A stretch of 64,000 bases of DNA from Stappia stellulata (lineage in GTDB: Bacteria; Pseudomonadota; Alphaproteobacteria; Rhizobiales; Stappiaceae). Below, in pieces: positions 50,376-59,323 of this stretch. The first letter of the stretch is position 1. Each line of letters opens with the position of its first letter. The notes under the pieces were generated by a model. The model had not been told where the DNA came from. It did not search any database and saw nothing but the letters and a program-made list of their open reading frames with translations. The DNA lies in assembly GCF_020176715.1 (NCBI RefSeq), contig NZ_JAIVMF010000012.1, forward strand, positions 62,001-126,000, written 5' to 3'. The position numbers and the translations under genes were made by a program.

Positions 50376-52283
50376 ATGGCAAGCCGCTATCACGAGGTCT
50401 ATGAGGGCTGGAAACGCGATCCGGAAGGCTTCTGGGCGGAGGCTGCCGCTGAGATCGACTGGATCAAGCCCTGGGACAAGGTGTTCGACCAAACCCTTGG
50501 CGGCTACGGGCAGTGGTTTGCGGGTGCGGAATGCAACACCTGCTACAATTGCCTCGACCGCCACGTGGAGCGCGGGCGCCCCGGCCAGCCGGCGATCATC
50601 TACGACAGCCCGATCACCGGCGCGAAGGCGACCTATTCCTATGAGGAAACGCTGGAGCGGGTGAATGCGATGGCCGCCGTCCTGAGCGACCAGGGCGTCA
50701 CCAAGGGCGACCGCGTCATCATCTACATGCCGATGATCCCGGAAGCGGTGATGGCGATGCTTGCCTGCGCCCGTCTCGGTGCGGTGCATTCGGTCGTCTT
50801 CGGCGGCTTCGCCGCCAACGAACTGGCTACCCGCATCGACGACGCCAAGCCGACCGCGATCATTGCCGCCTCCTGCGGCATCGAGCCGGGCCGGGTCGTG
50901 ACCTACAAGCCGCTGCTCGACGAGGCGATCAATCTGTCCGCGCACAAGCCGGCCAACTGCTTCGTGCTGCAGCGCGAGCAGTCGAAGGCGGTGCTGACCG
51001 ACGGGCGCGACCACGATCTCGGCGTGCTGATGGACGAGGCGCTCGCCGCCGGGCGCACCGTCCCTTGCGTGCCGGTGAAGGCGACCGACCCGCTCTATAT
51101 TCTCTACACCTCCGGCACCACCGGGCAGCCGAAGGGCGTCGTGCGCGACAACGGCGGCCATATGGTCGCGCTCAAGTGGTCGATGACCAACATCTACGGC
51201 ATCGAACCGGGGGAGGTGTTCTGGGCGGCCTCGGATGTCGGCTGGGTCGTCGGCCATTCCTACATCGTCTATGCGCCGCTGCTGCAGGGCGCGACCACCA
51301 TCGTCTTCGAGGGCAAGCCGGTCGGGACGCCGGACGCGGGCGTGTTCTGGCGGGTGATCTCGGAGCACAATGTGGTGAGCCTGTTCACGGCGCCGACGGC
51401 GTTTCGCGCCATCAAGAAGGAAGACCCGCGCGGCGAACTGATCACCGATTACGATCTCGCCAGCTTCCGCTCGCTGTTCCTTGCGGGCGAACGCGCCGAC
51501 CCCGACACGCTGCAATGGGCGGAGGACCAGCTCGGCGTGCCGGTGATCGATCACTGGTGGCAGACCGAGACCGGCTGGACCATCGTCGGCAATCCGCTCG
51601 GGCTTGGCCTGCTGCCGGTCAAGCATGGCTCGCCGACCGTGCCGATGCCGGGCTACGACGTGCAGGTGCTGGACGATGCGGGGCATCCGGTGCCGGCCGG
51701 AACGCTGGGCAATGTCGTCGTTAAGCTGCCGCTGCCGCCGGGCTGCCTGCCCACGCTGTGGCAGGCGCCGGAGCGCTTCCACAAGGCCTATCTCGAGGAG
51801 TTTCCGGGCTACTACAAGACGGCGGATGCCGGCGTGATGGACGAGGACGGTTATCTCTTCATCATGGCGCGCACCGACGACATCATCAATGTCGCCGGTC
51901 ACAGGCTCTCCACCGGCGCGATGGAAGAGGTGCTGGCGGGCCATCCAGATGTCGCCGAATGCGCGGTGATCGGCGTGGTCGACACGCTGAAGGGACAGGC
52001 GCCTTGCGGGTTCGTCGTGCTCAAGGCCGGGGTCAACCGTCCGCACGCGGAGATCGAGGCGGAACTGGTCAAGCGGGTGCGCGAGAAGATCGGCCCGGTG
52101 GCGGCCTTCAAGCTGGCGATCACCGTCGAACGCCTGCCGAAGACGCGCTCGGGCAAGATCCTGCGCGCCACCATGCGCCAGATCGCCGACGGGGCCGAGG
52201 TCCGGGTGCCCGCGACAATCGACGACCCGGCGATTCTGGAGGAAATCGAGGAGGCGCTGAAGGCGCGCGGCCTTGCCGTGTGA
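50376..52283 (+). CDS. prpE: propionyl-CoA synthetase
   Basis: Activates propionate to propionyl-CoA. 635 residues. Segments diagnostic of PrpE against acetyl-CoA synthetase: ECNTCYNCLDRHVERG, ASCGIEPGRVVTYKPLLDEA, ILYTSGTTGQPKGVVRDNGG, and DHWWQTETGWTI. The C-terminal catalytic Lys is in KTRSGKILRATMRQI. Followed 178 bases later by an SDR gene in the same direction. No methylcitrate or methylmalonyl genes are in the window. Confidence 0.93.
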   Translation: MASRYHEVYEGWKRDPEGFWAEAAAEIDWIKPWDKVFDQTLGGYGQWFAGAECNTCYNCLDRHVERGRPGQPAIIYDSPITGAKATYSYEETLERVNAMAAVLSDQGVTKGDRVIIYMPMIPEAVMAMLACARLGAVHSVVFGGFAANELATRIDDAKPTAIIAASCGIEPGRVVTYKPLLDEAINLSAHKPANCFVLQREQSKAVLTDGRDHDLGVLMDEALAAGRTVPCVPVKATDPLYILYTSGTTGQPKGVVRDNGGHMVALKWSMTNIYGIEPGEVFWAASDVGWVVGHSYIVYAPLLQGATTIVFEGKPVGTPDAGVFWRVISEHNVVSLFTAPTAFRAIKKEDPRGELITDYDLASFRSLFLAGERADPDTLQWAEDQLGVPVIDHWWQTETGWTIVGNPLGLGLLPVKHGSPTVPMPGYDVQVLDDAGHPVPAGTLGNVVVKLPLPPGCLPTLWQAPERFHKAYLEEFPGYYKTADAGVMDEDGYLFIMARTDDIINVAGHRLSTGAMEEVLAGHPDVAECAVIGVVDTLKGQAPCGFVVLKAGVNRPHAEIEAELVKRVREKIGPVAAFKLAITVERLPKTRSGKILRATMRQIADGAEVRVPATIDDPAILEEIEEALKARGLAV

Positions 52284-52461
52284 CGATGCCGGTTGCAGGG
52301 CCGGCGCGCGGTGACGCAGCGTCCACCGGCCTCGACGGGCGGTCCGGCCGCCGTTGCCGTGCGCCCCATCGACAGGCTGGGTTCCCCGGCCTATGGTCGC
52401 GGCAATGTCCGGCCCTGGCCGGTCACTTCGGATATGGACAACGCGACAAACGAGGATGCCA

Positions 52462-53253
52462 GTGTCCCTGGAAAACAAAGTTGCCATTGTCACCGGTGCG
52501 GCCGGCGGCATCGGCTTCGCCATCGCGAAGCGCTTCGTGCAGGACGGGGCGAAGGTGGTCATCGCCGATCAGGACGAAACCCGCGGCGAGGCGGCGGAAG
52601 CGGAGCTCAAGGCGCTCGGGGACGTGCTCTACGTCCATTGCAACGTCGCCGAGAAGCTGGACGTGCGCAATCTCGTGGCCGCGACGCTCGATGCCTACGG
52701 CGATATCGACGTTCTGGTGAACAACGCCGGGATTGTCGTCGGGGCGGACTTCCTCGACCTCGACGAGGCGGATTTCGACCGGGTCCTGTCCGTCAACCTG
52801 AAGGGCGCGTTCCTCTGTTCCCAGGCGGTGGCCCGTCACATGGTCGCCAAGGTCAAGGACGGCGGGACCCCCGGCACGATCATCAACATGTCGTCGGTCA
52901 ATGCGGTCTTCGCGATCGCCAACCAGGTGCCCTATTCCGTTTCCAAGGGCGGGTTGAACCAGCTGACCAAGGTGGCGGCGCTGTCGCTCGCCGAATACGG
53001 CATTCGCGTCAACGGCATCGGTCCCGGCTCGATCATGACGGAGATGCTGGCCTCGGTGAACTCCGACCCGGCCGCGAAGGCACGCGTCTTGTCGCGCACG
53101 CCGTTGCGTCGCGTCGGCGAGCCGTCGGAAATCGCCGGCGTGGCGGCTTTCCTCGCCTCCGACGATGCAAGCTACATCACCGGCCAGACGATCTACGCGG
53201 ATGGCGGTCGTCTGCCGCTGAACTACACGGTGCCGGTTCCCGATCAGGATTGA
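52462..53253 (+). CDS. short-chain dehydrogenase/reductase
   Basis: 263 residues. GTG 52462 (MSLENKVAIVTGAAGGIG) is preferred because GAGG lies 6 bases before it; the ATG at 52456 would abut the Shine-Dalgarno. Classical SDR: cofactor loop TGAAGGIG, VNNAGIV, catalytic Ser in INMSSVNAV, Tyr-x-x-x-Lys in YSVSKGG, and GPGSIMTEML. The acidic residue after the second strand (ADQD) favours NAD(H). The substrate is unknown. Confidence 0.9.
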   Translation: MSLENKVAIVTGAAGGIGFAIAKRFVQDGAKVVIADQDETRGEAAEAELKALGDVLYVHCNVAEKLDVRNLVAATLDAYGDIDVLVNNAGIVVGADFLDLDEADFDRVLSVNLKGAFLCSQAVARHMVAKVKDGGTPGTIINMSSVNAVFAIANQVPYSVSKGGLNQLTKVAALSLAEYGIRVNGIGPGSIMTEMLASVNSDPAAKARVLSRTPLRRVGEPSEIAGVAAFLASDDASYITGQTIYADGGRLPLNYTVPVPDQD

Positions 53254-53272
53254 GCCTGCGGGCACGACCGCG

Positions 53273-53302
53273 AAAAAGCCGGGCATGATGCCCGGCTTTT
53301 TG
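53273..53302. terminator. bidirectional terminator between convergent SDR and ABC exporter genes
   Basis: AAAAAGCCGGGCAT (53273-53286) pairs with ATGCCCGGCTTTTT (53289-53302), with T-runs on both strands. Confidence 0.85.
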
Positions 53303-53333
53303 GGTTGAGGAGCGCGGTTCCGGTCGTTGGCCG

Positions 53334-55163
53334 CTATTCGGCGGCGGAGCGTTCGGAGCCGGTTTCAGAAAAGGCGCGGGCACCGGTCTCGAACTGCAGC
53401 TTCGCCAGCTTGGCATAAAGCCCGCCGCGGGCGACCAGATCCTCGTGCCGTCCGGTCTCCACGATCCGTCCGCCGTCCATCACCACGATCCGGTCGGACT
53501 TCAGCACGGTTGCCAGACGGTGGGCGATGACGAGCGTCGTGCGTCCCTCCATCAGCCGTTCGAGTGCGGCCTGGACGAGGGTCTCGTTCTCCGCATCGAG
53601 CGCGCTTGTCGCCTCGTCAAGGAGCAGGATCGGCGCGTCCTTGAGGATGGCGCGGGCGATGGCGACACGCTGGCGCTGGCCGCCCGACAAGGTGATGCCG
53701 CGTTCGCCGACCGGCGTGTCGTAGCCCTTTTCCAGCGCGCGGACGAATTCGTCGGCCGAGGCCGCGACGGCCGCTGCCTCGATTTCCTCGCGGCTGGCAT
53801 CGGCGCGCCCGAAGGCGATGTTTTCGGCAATCGTCGCGCCGAAAACGGTGGTGTCCTGCGGCACCAGCGCGATATGGCGGCGGATGTCGACCGGATCGCA
53901 GTCGCGCAGGTCGAAGCCGTCGATGCGGATGGTGCCGGCGGTGGGGTCGTAGAAGCGCATCAGGAGATGGAACAGCGTCGACTTGCCGGCGCCGGAGGGG
54001 CCGACCACGGCGACGGTTTCGCCGGGCGATATGTCGATGTCGACCCCGTCGAGAACCGGCAGGTTCGCTTCCGGTCCGTAGGAAAACGAGACCCCGTCGA
54101 TGTGGACCGCGCCTTCCATGCGCTTGGGAAGCTTCGCCGGCGCCGGGGGGGCTGCGATCTGCGGGCGGATCTGGAGGATTTCCGAAAGCCGCTCGGCCGC
54201 GCCGGCTGCAAGCGAGATCTCGCCCCAAACCTGGCTCATCTCGCCGAGCGCGCCGGCCGCGAAGATCGAATAGAGCAGGAACTGGCCGAGCTCGCCGGCG
54301 GTGATCCGGCCGACGAAGACATCGCTAGCGCCGACCCACAGCACGGTAACCACGCTGGAGGCGATGACGAAGATCGCAAAGCCGGTCAGAAGCGCGCGCG
54401 CCAGGATCGCCATGCGGGCCGCGCGAAAGGCCTCTTCCACGGAGGCGGAAAACCGGCCGCCGGCGTGGCGCTCGTTGGTGAAGGCCTGGAGCGTGCGGAT
54501 CGAGCCGAGAATCTCGGAGGCATAGGCGGAGGCGTCGGCAAGCGTGTCCTGGGCGTGGCGCGAGCGCCGGCGCACCTTGCGGCCGAAGGCGATCAGCGGC
54601 AGCACGATCACCGGAATGGCGCCCAGCACGAAGAGCGACAGCCGCGGGCTGGTGACGACCATCATCCCTGAGGCGCCAAGGAACATCACCATGTTGCGCA
54701 TGGCGATGGAGGCGCTGGCGCCGACGGCGGACTTGACCTGGGTCGCATCGGCGGTGAGGCGCGAGATCATCTCGCCCGACTTCGCCTTGTCGAAATAGGC
54801 CGGCGACAGGTGGACGAGGTGGGAGAACACGTCGGCGCGCACGTCGGCGACGATGCGTTCGCCAAGCGATGTGACGAGGAAGTAGCGCAGCGCCGAAAAG
54901 GCGGCGAGCGCGGCTGCAACGGCGATCAGGACGGAAAAATAGTTGTTCACCAGCGAAGGATCGTCGGCGCCGAAGCCGAAGTCGATCATCCGGCGGATGG
55001 CGACCGGCAGCAGCAGGGTGGTCGCAGAGGCGCCGAACAGCGCCAGCAGCGCCAGTGCGACATGCGTCTTGTAGCGCGCGACATAGGGAAGCAATGCGGC
55101 AAGCGGCCGGATATCGCGTTTTCCGGCCCGCTGGGGAGCCGTTGATGAACCATAGCGGGACAC
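53334..55163 (-). CDS. ABC exporter, fused membrane and ATPase domains (MsbA-like)
   Basis: 609 residues from GTG 55163 (MSRYGSSTAPQRAGKRDI) preceded by GGAG; longer frames add a non-conserved Arg-rich leader. Six-helix membrane domain to about residue 330, then the ATPase: Walker A GPSGAGKS, Q-loop, signature LSGGQRQRVAIARA, Walker B and LLLDEATSALDAE. Closest to homodimeric lipid or multidrug exporters; cargo unknown. Divergent from rpmE. Confidence 0.9.
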   Translation of the reverse strand: MSRYGSSTAPQRAGKRDIRPLAALLPYVARYKTHVALALLALFGASATTLLLPVAIRRMIDFGFGADDPSLVNNYFSVLIAVAAALAAFSALRYFLVTSLGERIVADVRADVFSHLVHLSPAYFDKAKSGEMISRLTADATQVKSAVGASASIAMRNMVMFLGASGMMVVTSPRLSLFVLGAIPVIVLPLIAFGRKVRRRSRHAQDTLADASAYASEILGSIRTLQAFTNERHAGGRFSASVEEAFRAARMAILARALLTGFAIFVIASSVVTVLWVGASDVFVGRITAGELGQFLLYSIFAAGALGEMSQVWGEISLAAGAAERLSEILQIRPQIAAPPAPAKLPKRMEGAVHIDGVSFSYGPEANLPVLDGVDIDISPGETVAVVGPSGAGKSTLFHLLMRFYDPTAGTIRIDGFDLRDCDPVDIRRHIALVPQDTTVFGATIAENIAFGRADASREEIEAAAVAASADEFVRALEKGYDTPVGERGITLSGGQRQRVAIARAILKDAPILLLDEATSALDAENETLVQAALERLMEGRTTLVIAHRLATVLKSDRIVVMDGGRIVETGRHEDLVARGGLYAKLAKLQFETGARAFSETGSERSAAE

Positions 55164-55582
55164 GCTGTCTCTTTTCTCCGTTCGGGGTATCGTCAATCTT
55201 GCGGCATGTGCGGATCCGCGGGGTCTTACCGCGGACCATAACCGGATCGGCACGCGAAGGCCAAGCGCCTGCATGCCGGCGTATGGCCGCACCCGGCCGG
55301 TTTTTGCCGGACGCGCGCCCGTGGCCGGCCAATCCGCCGGCCGGGGAACCCTGCTCTTGTCTTCACGGCGCGTATCGGGTATAGGCTCGCGATCAGGGTT
55401 TCGGGGCCCGGACCTTCGACGGTTCAGCCCCATACGAACCGCACATCCACTCTAAACACGGTAGAGGTCGGCATCGCCGGGCGCGGCGCGTGTTTCTTCG
55501 GATCGGTGCGGTGTCATACAGATCAACCAGACGCGCCGAGCCTCCCCAGGGCCGGTGTCAGCCGCAGGCACGGGGACTAACG
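55164..55582. other. 419-base divergent region between the ABC exporter gene and rpmE
   Basis: No gene seen. Contains the rpmE promoter candidate at 55357-55385, leaving a leader of about 190 bases with no obvious fold. Confidence 0.45.
55357..55385 (+). promoter_or_regulatory. candidate promoter of rpmE
   Basis: TTGTCT (55357-55362), 17 bases, TATAGG (55380-55385). Confidence 0.5.
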
Positions 55583-55807
55583 ATGAAGAAAGACATTCAT
55601 CCCGCATACCACACGATCAAGGTGGTGATGACGGACGGCAGCGAATTCCACACGCGCTCCACTTATGGCGCCGAGGGCGACACGCTCCAGCTGGACATCG
55701 ATCCGCGCACGCATCCGGCCTGGACCGGCGGCGACCGCCAGTTGATGGACCGCGGCGGCCGCGTGTCCCGCTTCAAGAACAAGTACGCCGGTTTCCTCGG
55801 CAACTGA
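55583..55807 (+). CDS. rpmE: 50S ribosomal protein L31, zinc-free form
   Basis: 74 residues: [20 protein letters not shown] and [19 protein letters not shown] at the end. No cysteines, so the C-minus type. Structural protein bridging the subunits. A strong terminator lies 40 bases downstream. Confidence 0.97.
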   Translation: MKKDIHPAYHTIKVVMTDGSEFHTRSTYGAEGDTLQLDIDPRTHPAWTGGDRQLMDRGGRVSRFKNKYAGFLGN

Positions 55808-55848
55808 GCCGGGCATATCCGATCGGCGACGCTTATGCGTTGAAATTA

Positions 55849-55877
55849 AAAACCCCGGCTCGTCGAGCCGGGGTTTT
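55849..55877 (+). terminator. intrinsic terminator after rpmE
   Basis: AAAACCCCGGCT (55849-55860) pairs with AGCCGGGGTTTT (55866-55877), loop CGTCG, followed by TT. Confidence 0.85.
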
Positions 55878-55976
55878 TTGTGTCTGCGATCGCGATGTGC
55901 GGCGGCGGGTCTCGTCACCTGTCTTTCGGCGATATCCGCCGGTCCGTGGGACCGGCGCAAGCCTGTTGTGTCGGTG

Positions 55977-56519
55977 TCAGGACGGGCGGTTCTGGCCGAA
56001 GGCGGCGCTCAGCACGTTGAGCTGCGCGGCGACGGGGTTCTCGCCCGGAACCGGCATCGGCGCCCGGTCCTTGGCCTCATAGATCATCCGGTCGAGATGC
56101 ACGATGCGCTCCTGCAGGCGCACGGAGCGGTCGATCAGGTCGCGAAGCTGCGCGGGCAGTTCGTCCCAGCCGGGTCCGCCCTGGCTTGAGGACAAGGTGC
56201 TGAGGCGGACCTTGTTCTTCTCGCTGCCGGCCTGTTCGGAGGACATCTCGCCTTCGTTGACGGCGCGCTGCAACAGCAGCCAGGAGGCCATCTGCATCAG
56301 CCGCGTGGTCAGGCGCATCGATTCGGTCGCATAGGCGAGCGACGCCGCACGCGGCAGCGATTTCGATTCCACGCGACCGTCGCCATCCAGATAGGCGGCG
56401 GTCTCCTCGACCAGCGCCATGCCGTCGCTGAACAGCGCAGAAAACATCTCCGAATTGGCAAGCCGGTCGACGAAATCGATGGGGCCGCCCTGGAAGGTCC
56501 GTGTGTTCCGGTCCGTCAT
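55977..56519 (-). CDS. rcdA: RcdA-like regulator of CtrA degradation (DUF1465)
   Basis: In Caulobacter RcdA is an adaptor that, together with CpdR and PopA, delivers CtrA and other substrates to ClpXP. Start ATG 56519 behind AGGAGG; 180 residues. All-helical family pattern: FVDRLANSEMFSALFSDGMA, ESMRLTTRLMQMASWLLLQR, and LIDRSVRLQERIVHLDRMIY. The C-terminal 20 residues look flexible, as in the Caulobacter protein. Its predicted partner CpdR is at 19462-19821. Confidence 0.87.
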   Translation of the reverse strand: MTDRNTRTFQGGPIDFVDRLANSEMFSALFSDGMALVEETAAYLDGDGRVESKSLPRAASLAYATESMRLTTRLMQMASWLLLQRAVNEGEMSSEQAGSEKNKVRLSTLSSSQGGPGWDELPAQLRDLIDRSVRLQERIVHLDRMIYEAKDRAPMPVPGENPVAAQLNVLSAAFGQNRPS

Positions 56520-56719
56520 GCGCCTGTGCCTCCTGTAAACTCGTGGGTCTTGTCGCATTGGCGGCCCGGGATGGGAAGTGTCCGGCTTCAGACCGGTGCA
56601 TCCTGTCCCGAAATGGGCCGTGTGCGGTGACGTCTGACTCCATCCCGCAAACGGCATGCCAAGGGAGCGAGGCCACGAACCTCTTGTGTCCGCCTCCGGG
56701 ATACACCGAAGCGCGGCAC

Positions 56720-56815
56720 AAAAAAAGAGCCGCGACGAACGCGGCTCGAAGTCATTAACAGGGAGGCGTCAAACAGAGTGGACAGGAGCCACTCGAAATC
56801 CAGATGACTGGATAT
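56720..56815 (-). ncRNA. candidate small RNA with anti-Shine-Dalgarno motifs (copy 2)
   Basis: About 96 nt, read on the minus strand. Hairpin A: ATCCAG/CTGGAT with loop TCAT (plus 56798-56813). Hairpin B: GAGTGG/CCACTC with loop CTCCTGT (plus 56776-56794). Linker TGTTTGACGCCTCCCTGT, then TAATGACTTC. Terminator GAGCCGCG/CGCGGCTC (plus 56727-56747) and T7 (plus 56720-56726). A TATAAC (plus 56821-56826) sits at the right distance for a -10; the -35 (TTACCG, spacing 19) is poor. Lies between the DUF1192 gene and rcdA. It could instead be the 3' end of the DUF1192 transcript, but the multi-hairpin plan matches the RNA at 18106-18194. Confidence 0.6.
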
Positions 56816-56938
56816 GCACAGTTATAATTTGGAAAGCTTAATAAACGGTAAATGATTAAAATTTGAATGACCTGAAATGGGTCACCTTGCGTTGTCGCGA
56901 GACAACTTCATTGAATTTATTGGTGTTTGCTACAGGGC
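56816..56938. other. AT-rich stretch before small RNA copy 2
   Basis: Far more AT-rich than the surroundings. Holds TTAA-N7-TAAA at 56838-56852, one mismatch from the CtrA box TTAA-N7-TTAA, and TTAAAATTT nearby. It lies where the minus-strand small RNA promoter would be. The rest of the gap, 56520-56719, shows only the rcdA ribosome-binding site. Confidence 0.4.
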
Positions 56939-57130
56939 TTATTTGCGAAAAACGGCATCGGCCGCTGCGCGGACGCCGCCACGGGCATCCCGTTCGGCCG
57001 TGACGCGCAGGACTTCCGCCTGCAGCAGGGCGATGCGGTCGGCCAGTTCCTGTTCGGACAGGCGGGACAGGTCTTCGCCAAGCACGACCGGCGCCGCGAG
57101 CGGACGTGCGCTGTCTTCATTGGCCGCCAT
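56939..57130 (-). CDS. DUF1192 family small protein
   Basis: 63 residues from ATG 57130 (MAANEDSARPLAAPVVLGED). The helix LSRLSEQELADRIALLQAEV is the family core, probably a short coiled coil. Function unknown. Divergent from the quinone oxidoreductase gene. Confidence 0.82.
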   Translation of the reverse strand: MAANEDSARPLAAPVVLGEDLSRLSEQELADRIALLQAEVLRVTAERDARGGVRAAADAVFRK

Positions 57131-57262
57131 CGTGCGATCTCCCGTAAGCGTGTCCCGACGGGGACCGATTGTTCCGGCTTTCCGGTCTTGCGTCAATTGT
57201 CAGGCTTGGCGGGAATGCGTAAACCGGTCGGGACACGATTTTTCAGATCCCTGGAGGCAGCA

Positions 57263-58273
57263 ATGAGCAGCACCGAGCGCATGATGACGGCAATCGGCTT
57301 CAAGAGCCCGGGAGGGCCGGACGTGCTTGCCGCGGAAAGCCGTCCCGTTCCCTCGCCGCGCGAGGGGCAGGTGCTGATCGCGGTTGCGGCGGCCGGCGTC
57401 AACCGGCCGGACGTGCTGCAGCGCAAGGGTGCCTATCCGCCGCCTCCGGGCGTGACCGACATTCCCGGCCTCGAGGTCGCCGGCACGATCGCCGGCGTCG
57501 GGCCGAAGGTGGACGGTCTCGCCGAGGGCGACGCGGTGTGCGCGCTGGTGCCCGGCGGCGGCTATGCGCAATATGTCGTCGCGGACGCCGGCTGTGTGCT
57601 GCCCGTGCCCAAGGGGCTGACGCTGACCCAGGCCGCGGCCCTTCCCGAAACCTTCTTCACCGTCTGGAGCAATGCCTTCGACCGGGTCGGCCTCAGCGCC
57701 GGGGAGAGCTTTCTGGTGCATGGCGGAACGTCGGGGATCGGCACGACCGCGATCCAGCTCGCCAAGGCCTTCGGGGCGACGGTGTTCACCACCGTCGGCT
57801 CGGAGGAAAAGGCGCAGGCCGCGCGCGCGCTCGGCGCCGACCATGTGATCGACTACAACCGCCAGGACTTCGTGTCGGAGATCCTTGAGATCACCGACAA
57901 GCGCGGCGTCGACGTGATCCTCGACATGGTCGGCGGCGACTATGTGGAACGGAACTGGAAAGTGGCGGCGGTCGAGGGCCGCATCTGCCAGATCGCCACG
58001 CTGAACGGGGTGAGCGAGCAGGTGAACTTCTCCCGGTTGATGGTGAAGCGGCTGACGCACACCGGCTCGACACTGCGGCCGCGCGACACCGCCTTCAAGG
58101 CCGCGATCGCCGAGAAGCTGGCGCAAAAGGTTTGGCCGCTGATCGAGGCCGGCACGATCGCCCCGGTGATGGATTCCACGTTTCCGCTTGCGGATGCCGA
58201 TCAGGCACATGCGCGCATGGAGAGCTCCGGCCACATCGGAAAAATCGTGCTTTTGACCGGCGCGGCGCCCTGA
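57263..58273 (+). CDS. NAD(P)H-quinone oxidoreductase, zeta-crystallin type
   Basis: 336 residues from ATG 57263 behind GGAGG. Zinc-less MDR protein: GVNRPDVLQRKGAYPPPPGV, PGLEVAGTIAGVG, NADPH loop VHGGTSGIGTTAIQLA, and DVILDMVGGDYVERN. Reduces quinones or enals; the true substrate is not known. Same direction as trcR, but a promoter lies between them. Confidence 0.9.
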   Translation: MSSTERMMTAIGFKSPGGPDVLAAESRPVPSPREGQVLIAVAAAGVNRPDVLQRKGAYPPPPGVTDIPGLEVAGTIAGVGPKVDGLAEGDAVCALVPGGGYAQYVVADAGCVLPVPKGLTLTQAAALPETFFTVWSNAFDRVGLSAGESFLVHGGTSGIGTTAIQLAKAFGATVFTTVGSEEKAQAARALGADHVIDYNRQDFVSEILEITDKRGVDVILDMVGGDYVERNWKVAAVEGRICQIATLNGVSEQVNFSRLMVKRLTHTGSTLRPRDTAFKAAIAEKLAQKVWPLIEAGTIAPVMDSTFPLADADQAHARMESSGHIGKIVLLTGAAP

Positions 58274-58280
58274 TCCGGGT

Positions 58281-58309
58281 TTGATTTCGGGGCACGAAGC
58301 GCGTATAAG
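58281..58309 (+). promoter_or_regulatory. promoter of trcR
   Basis: TTGATT (58281-58286), 17 bases, TATAAG (58304-58309), predicting a leader of about 88 bases. Confidence 0.55.
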
Positions 58310-58404
58310 CCTGCAAGTTCCCCGTCAATGTGACATGATTTCGGCTTTGCCAGCCGCCTTGCGAAAGCTTGGGACCTGGCGAAGCGCACAGGAGGATTTT
58401 ACCC

Positions 58405-59229
58405 ATGGCAACGCCTCCCTTGATGCCCAAGGCAACGGCCGTGTGGCTGGTGGACAACACGTCGCTCAGCTTCGATCAGATTGCGGACTTCTGCAACTTG
58501 CACCCCCTTGAGGTCAAGGCCATCGCGGACGGCGAGGCCGCGCAGGGGATCAAGGGGCTCGACCCGGTGATGACCGGCCAGCTCAGCCGCGAGGAAATCG
58601 ACAAGGCGCAGGCCAACACCGGATACCGGCTGAAGCTGCAGGAAGCCAAGACCCGGGTACCGGAAACCAAGCGCAAGGGCCCGCGTTACACGCCGGTGTC
58701 GCGCCGTCAGGACCGTCCGAACGCGATCCTCTGGCTGGTGCGCAATCACCCGGAGCTGAAGGACGCGCAGATCATGCGCCTGGTGGGCACCACCAAGCCG
58801 ACGATCCAGGCGATCCGCGAGCGCACCCACTGGAACTCCGCCCAGTTGACGCCGATGGATCCCGTGACGCTCGGCCTGAGCAGCCAGATCGAACTCGACA
58901 TGGAAGTCGAGAAGGCCTCGAAGCACCTGCCGCCGAAGCCGGAAGGCGAAGTCGAGACCACGCTGCTGCCGGTCGACGAGACGACCTCGGAAGACGCGAT
59001 GGCGGCCGCCTTCGCACGGCCCGCGCCGTCGCAGCCGAAGGAAGAAGAGATCGACGCCGATGCGGTCTTCGCCAAGCTGAATTCGCTCAAGGACGGCAGC
59101 GCGGCTCCCGCCGAAGAGGCGGAAGAAGCCGAAGACGATGTGCCGTCCGATCCCTTTGCCGGGTCGAGCGATGACGCCGAGGCCGGCGAGACGGCGGACG
59201 GCGACGACGAGAGCGCCGGCAAGAGCTGA
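58405..59229 (+). CDS. trcR: cell-cycle transcriptional regulator TrcR (DUF1013)
   Basis: 274 residues from ATG 58405 behind AGGAGG. N-terminal MATPPLMPKATAVWLVDNTS then FDQIADFCNLHPLEVKAIAD form a helix-turn-helix; a second one is IMRLVGTTKPTIQAIRERTH. These are the conserved DUF1013 blocks. The C-terminal 90 residues are acidic and low complexity (EEAEEAEDDVPSDPFAGSSD), longer than in many relatives. A DNA-binding role follows from the family; its regulon here is unknown. Confidence 0.9.
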   Translation: MATPPLMPKATAVWLVDNTSLSFDQIADFCNLHPLEVKAIADGEAAQGIKGLDPVMTGQLSREEIDKAQANTGYRLKLQEAKTRVPETKRKGPRYTPVSRRQDRPNAILWLVRNHPELKDAQIMRLVGTTKPTIQAIRERTHWNSAQLTPMDPVTLGLSSQIELDMEVEKASKHLPPKPEGEVETTLLPVDETTSEDAMAAAFARPAPSQPKEEEIDADAVFAKLNSLKDGSAAPAEEAEEAEDDVPSDPFAGSSDDAEAGETADGDDESAGKS

Positions 59230-59271
59230 GCCCCCGGATCGCGGACGCCACAACGCGCGCCGAATGATGCA

Positions 59272-59301
59272 AGCCGCTCCGGAGATCCGGGGCGGCTTTT
59301 T
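59272..59301 (+). terminator. intrinsic terminator after trcR
   Basis: AGCCGCTCCGG (59272-59282) pairs with CCGGGGCGGCT (59287-59297) with one G-T pair, then TTTT. Confidence 0.7.
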
Positions 59302-59323
59302 CGTGTCCGCGCAAAGACGGCGG

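Noticed and set aside
47640..52562. Long open frames of over 800 codons antisense to the acyl-CoA ligase, TSUP and prpE genes
   Set aside because: Same artefact; the opposite strand carries complete conserved enzymes.
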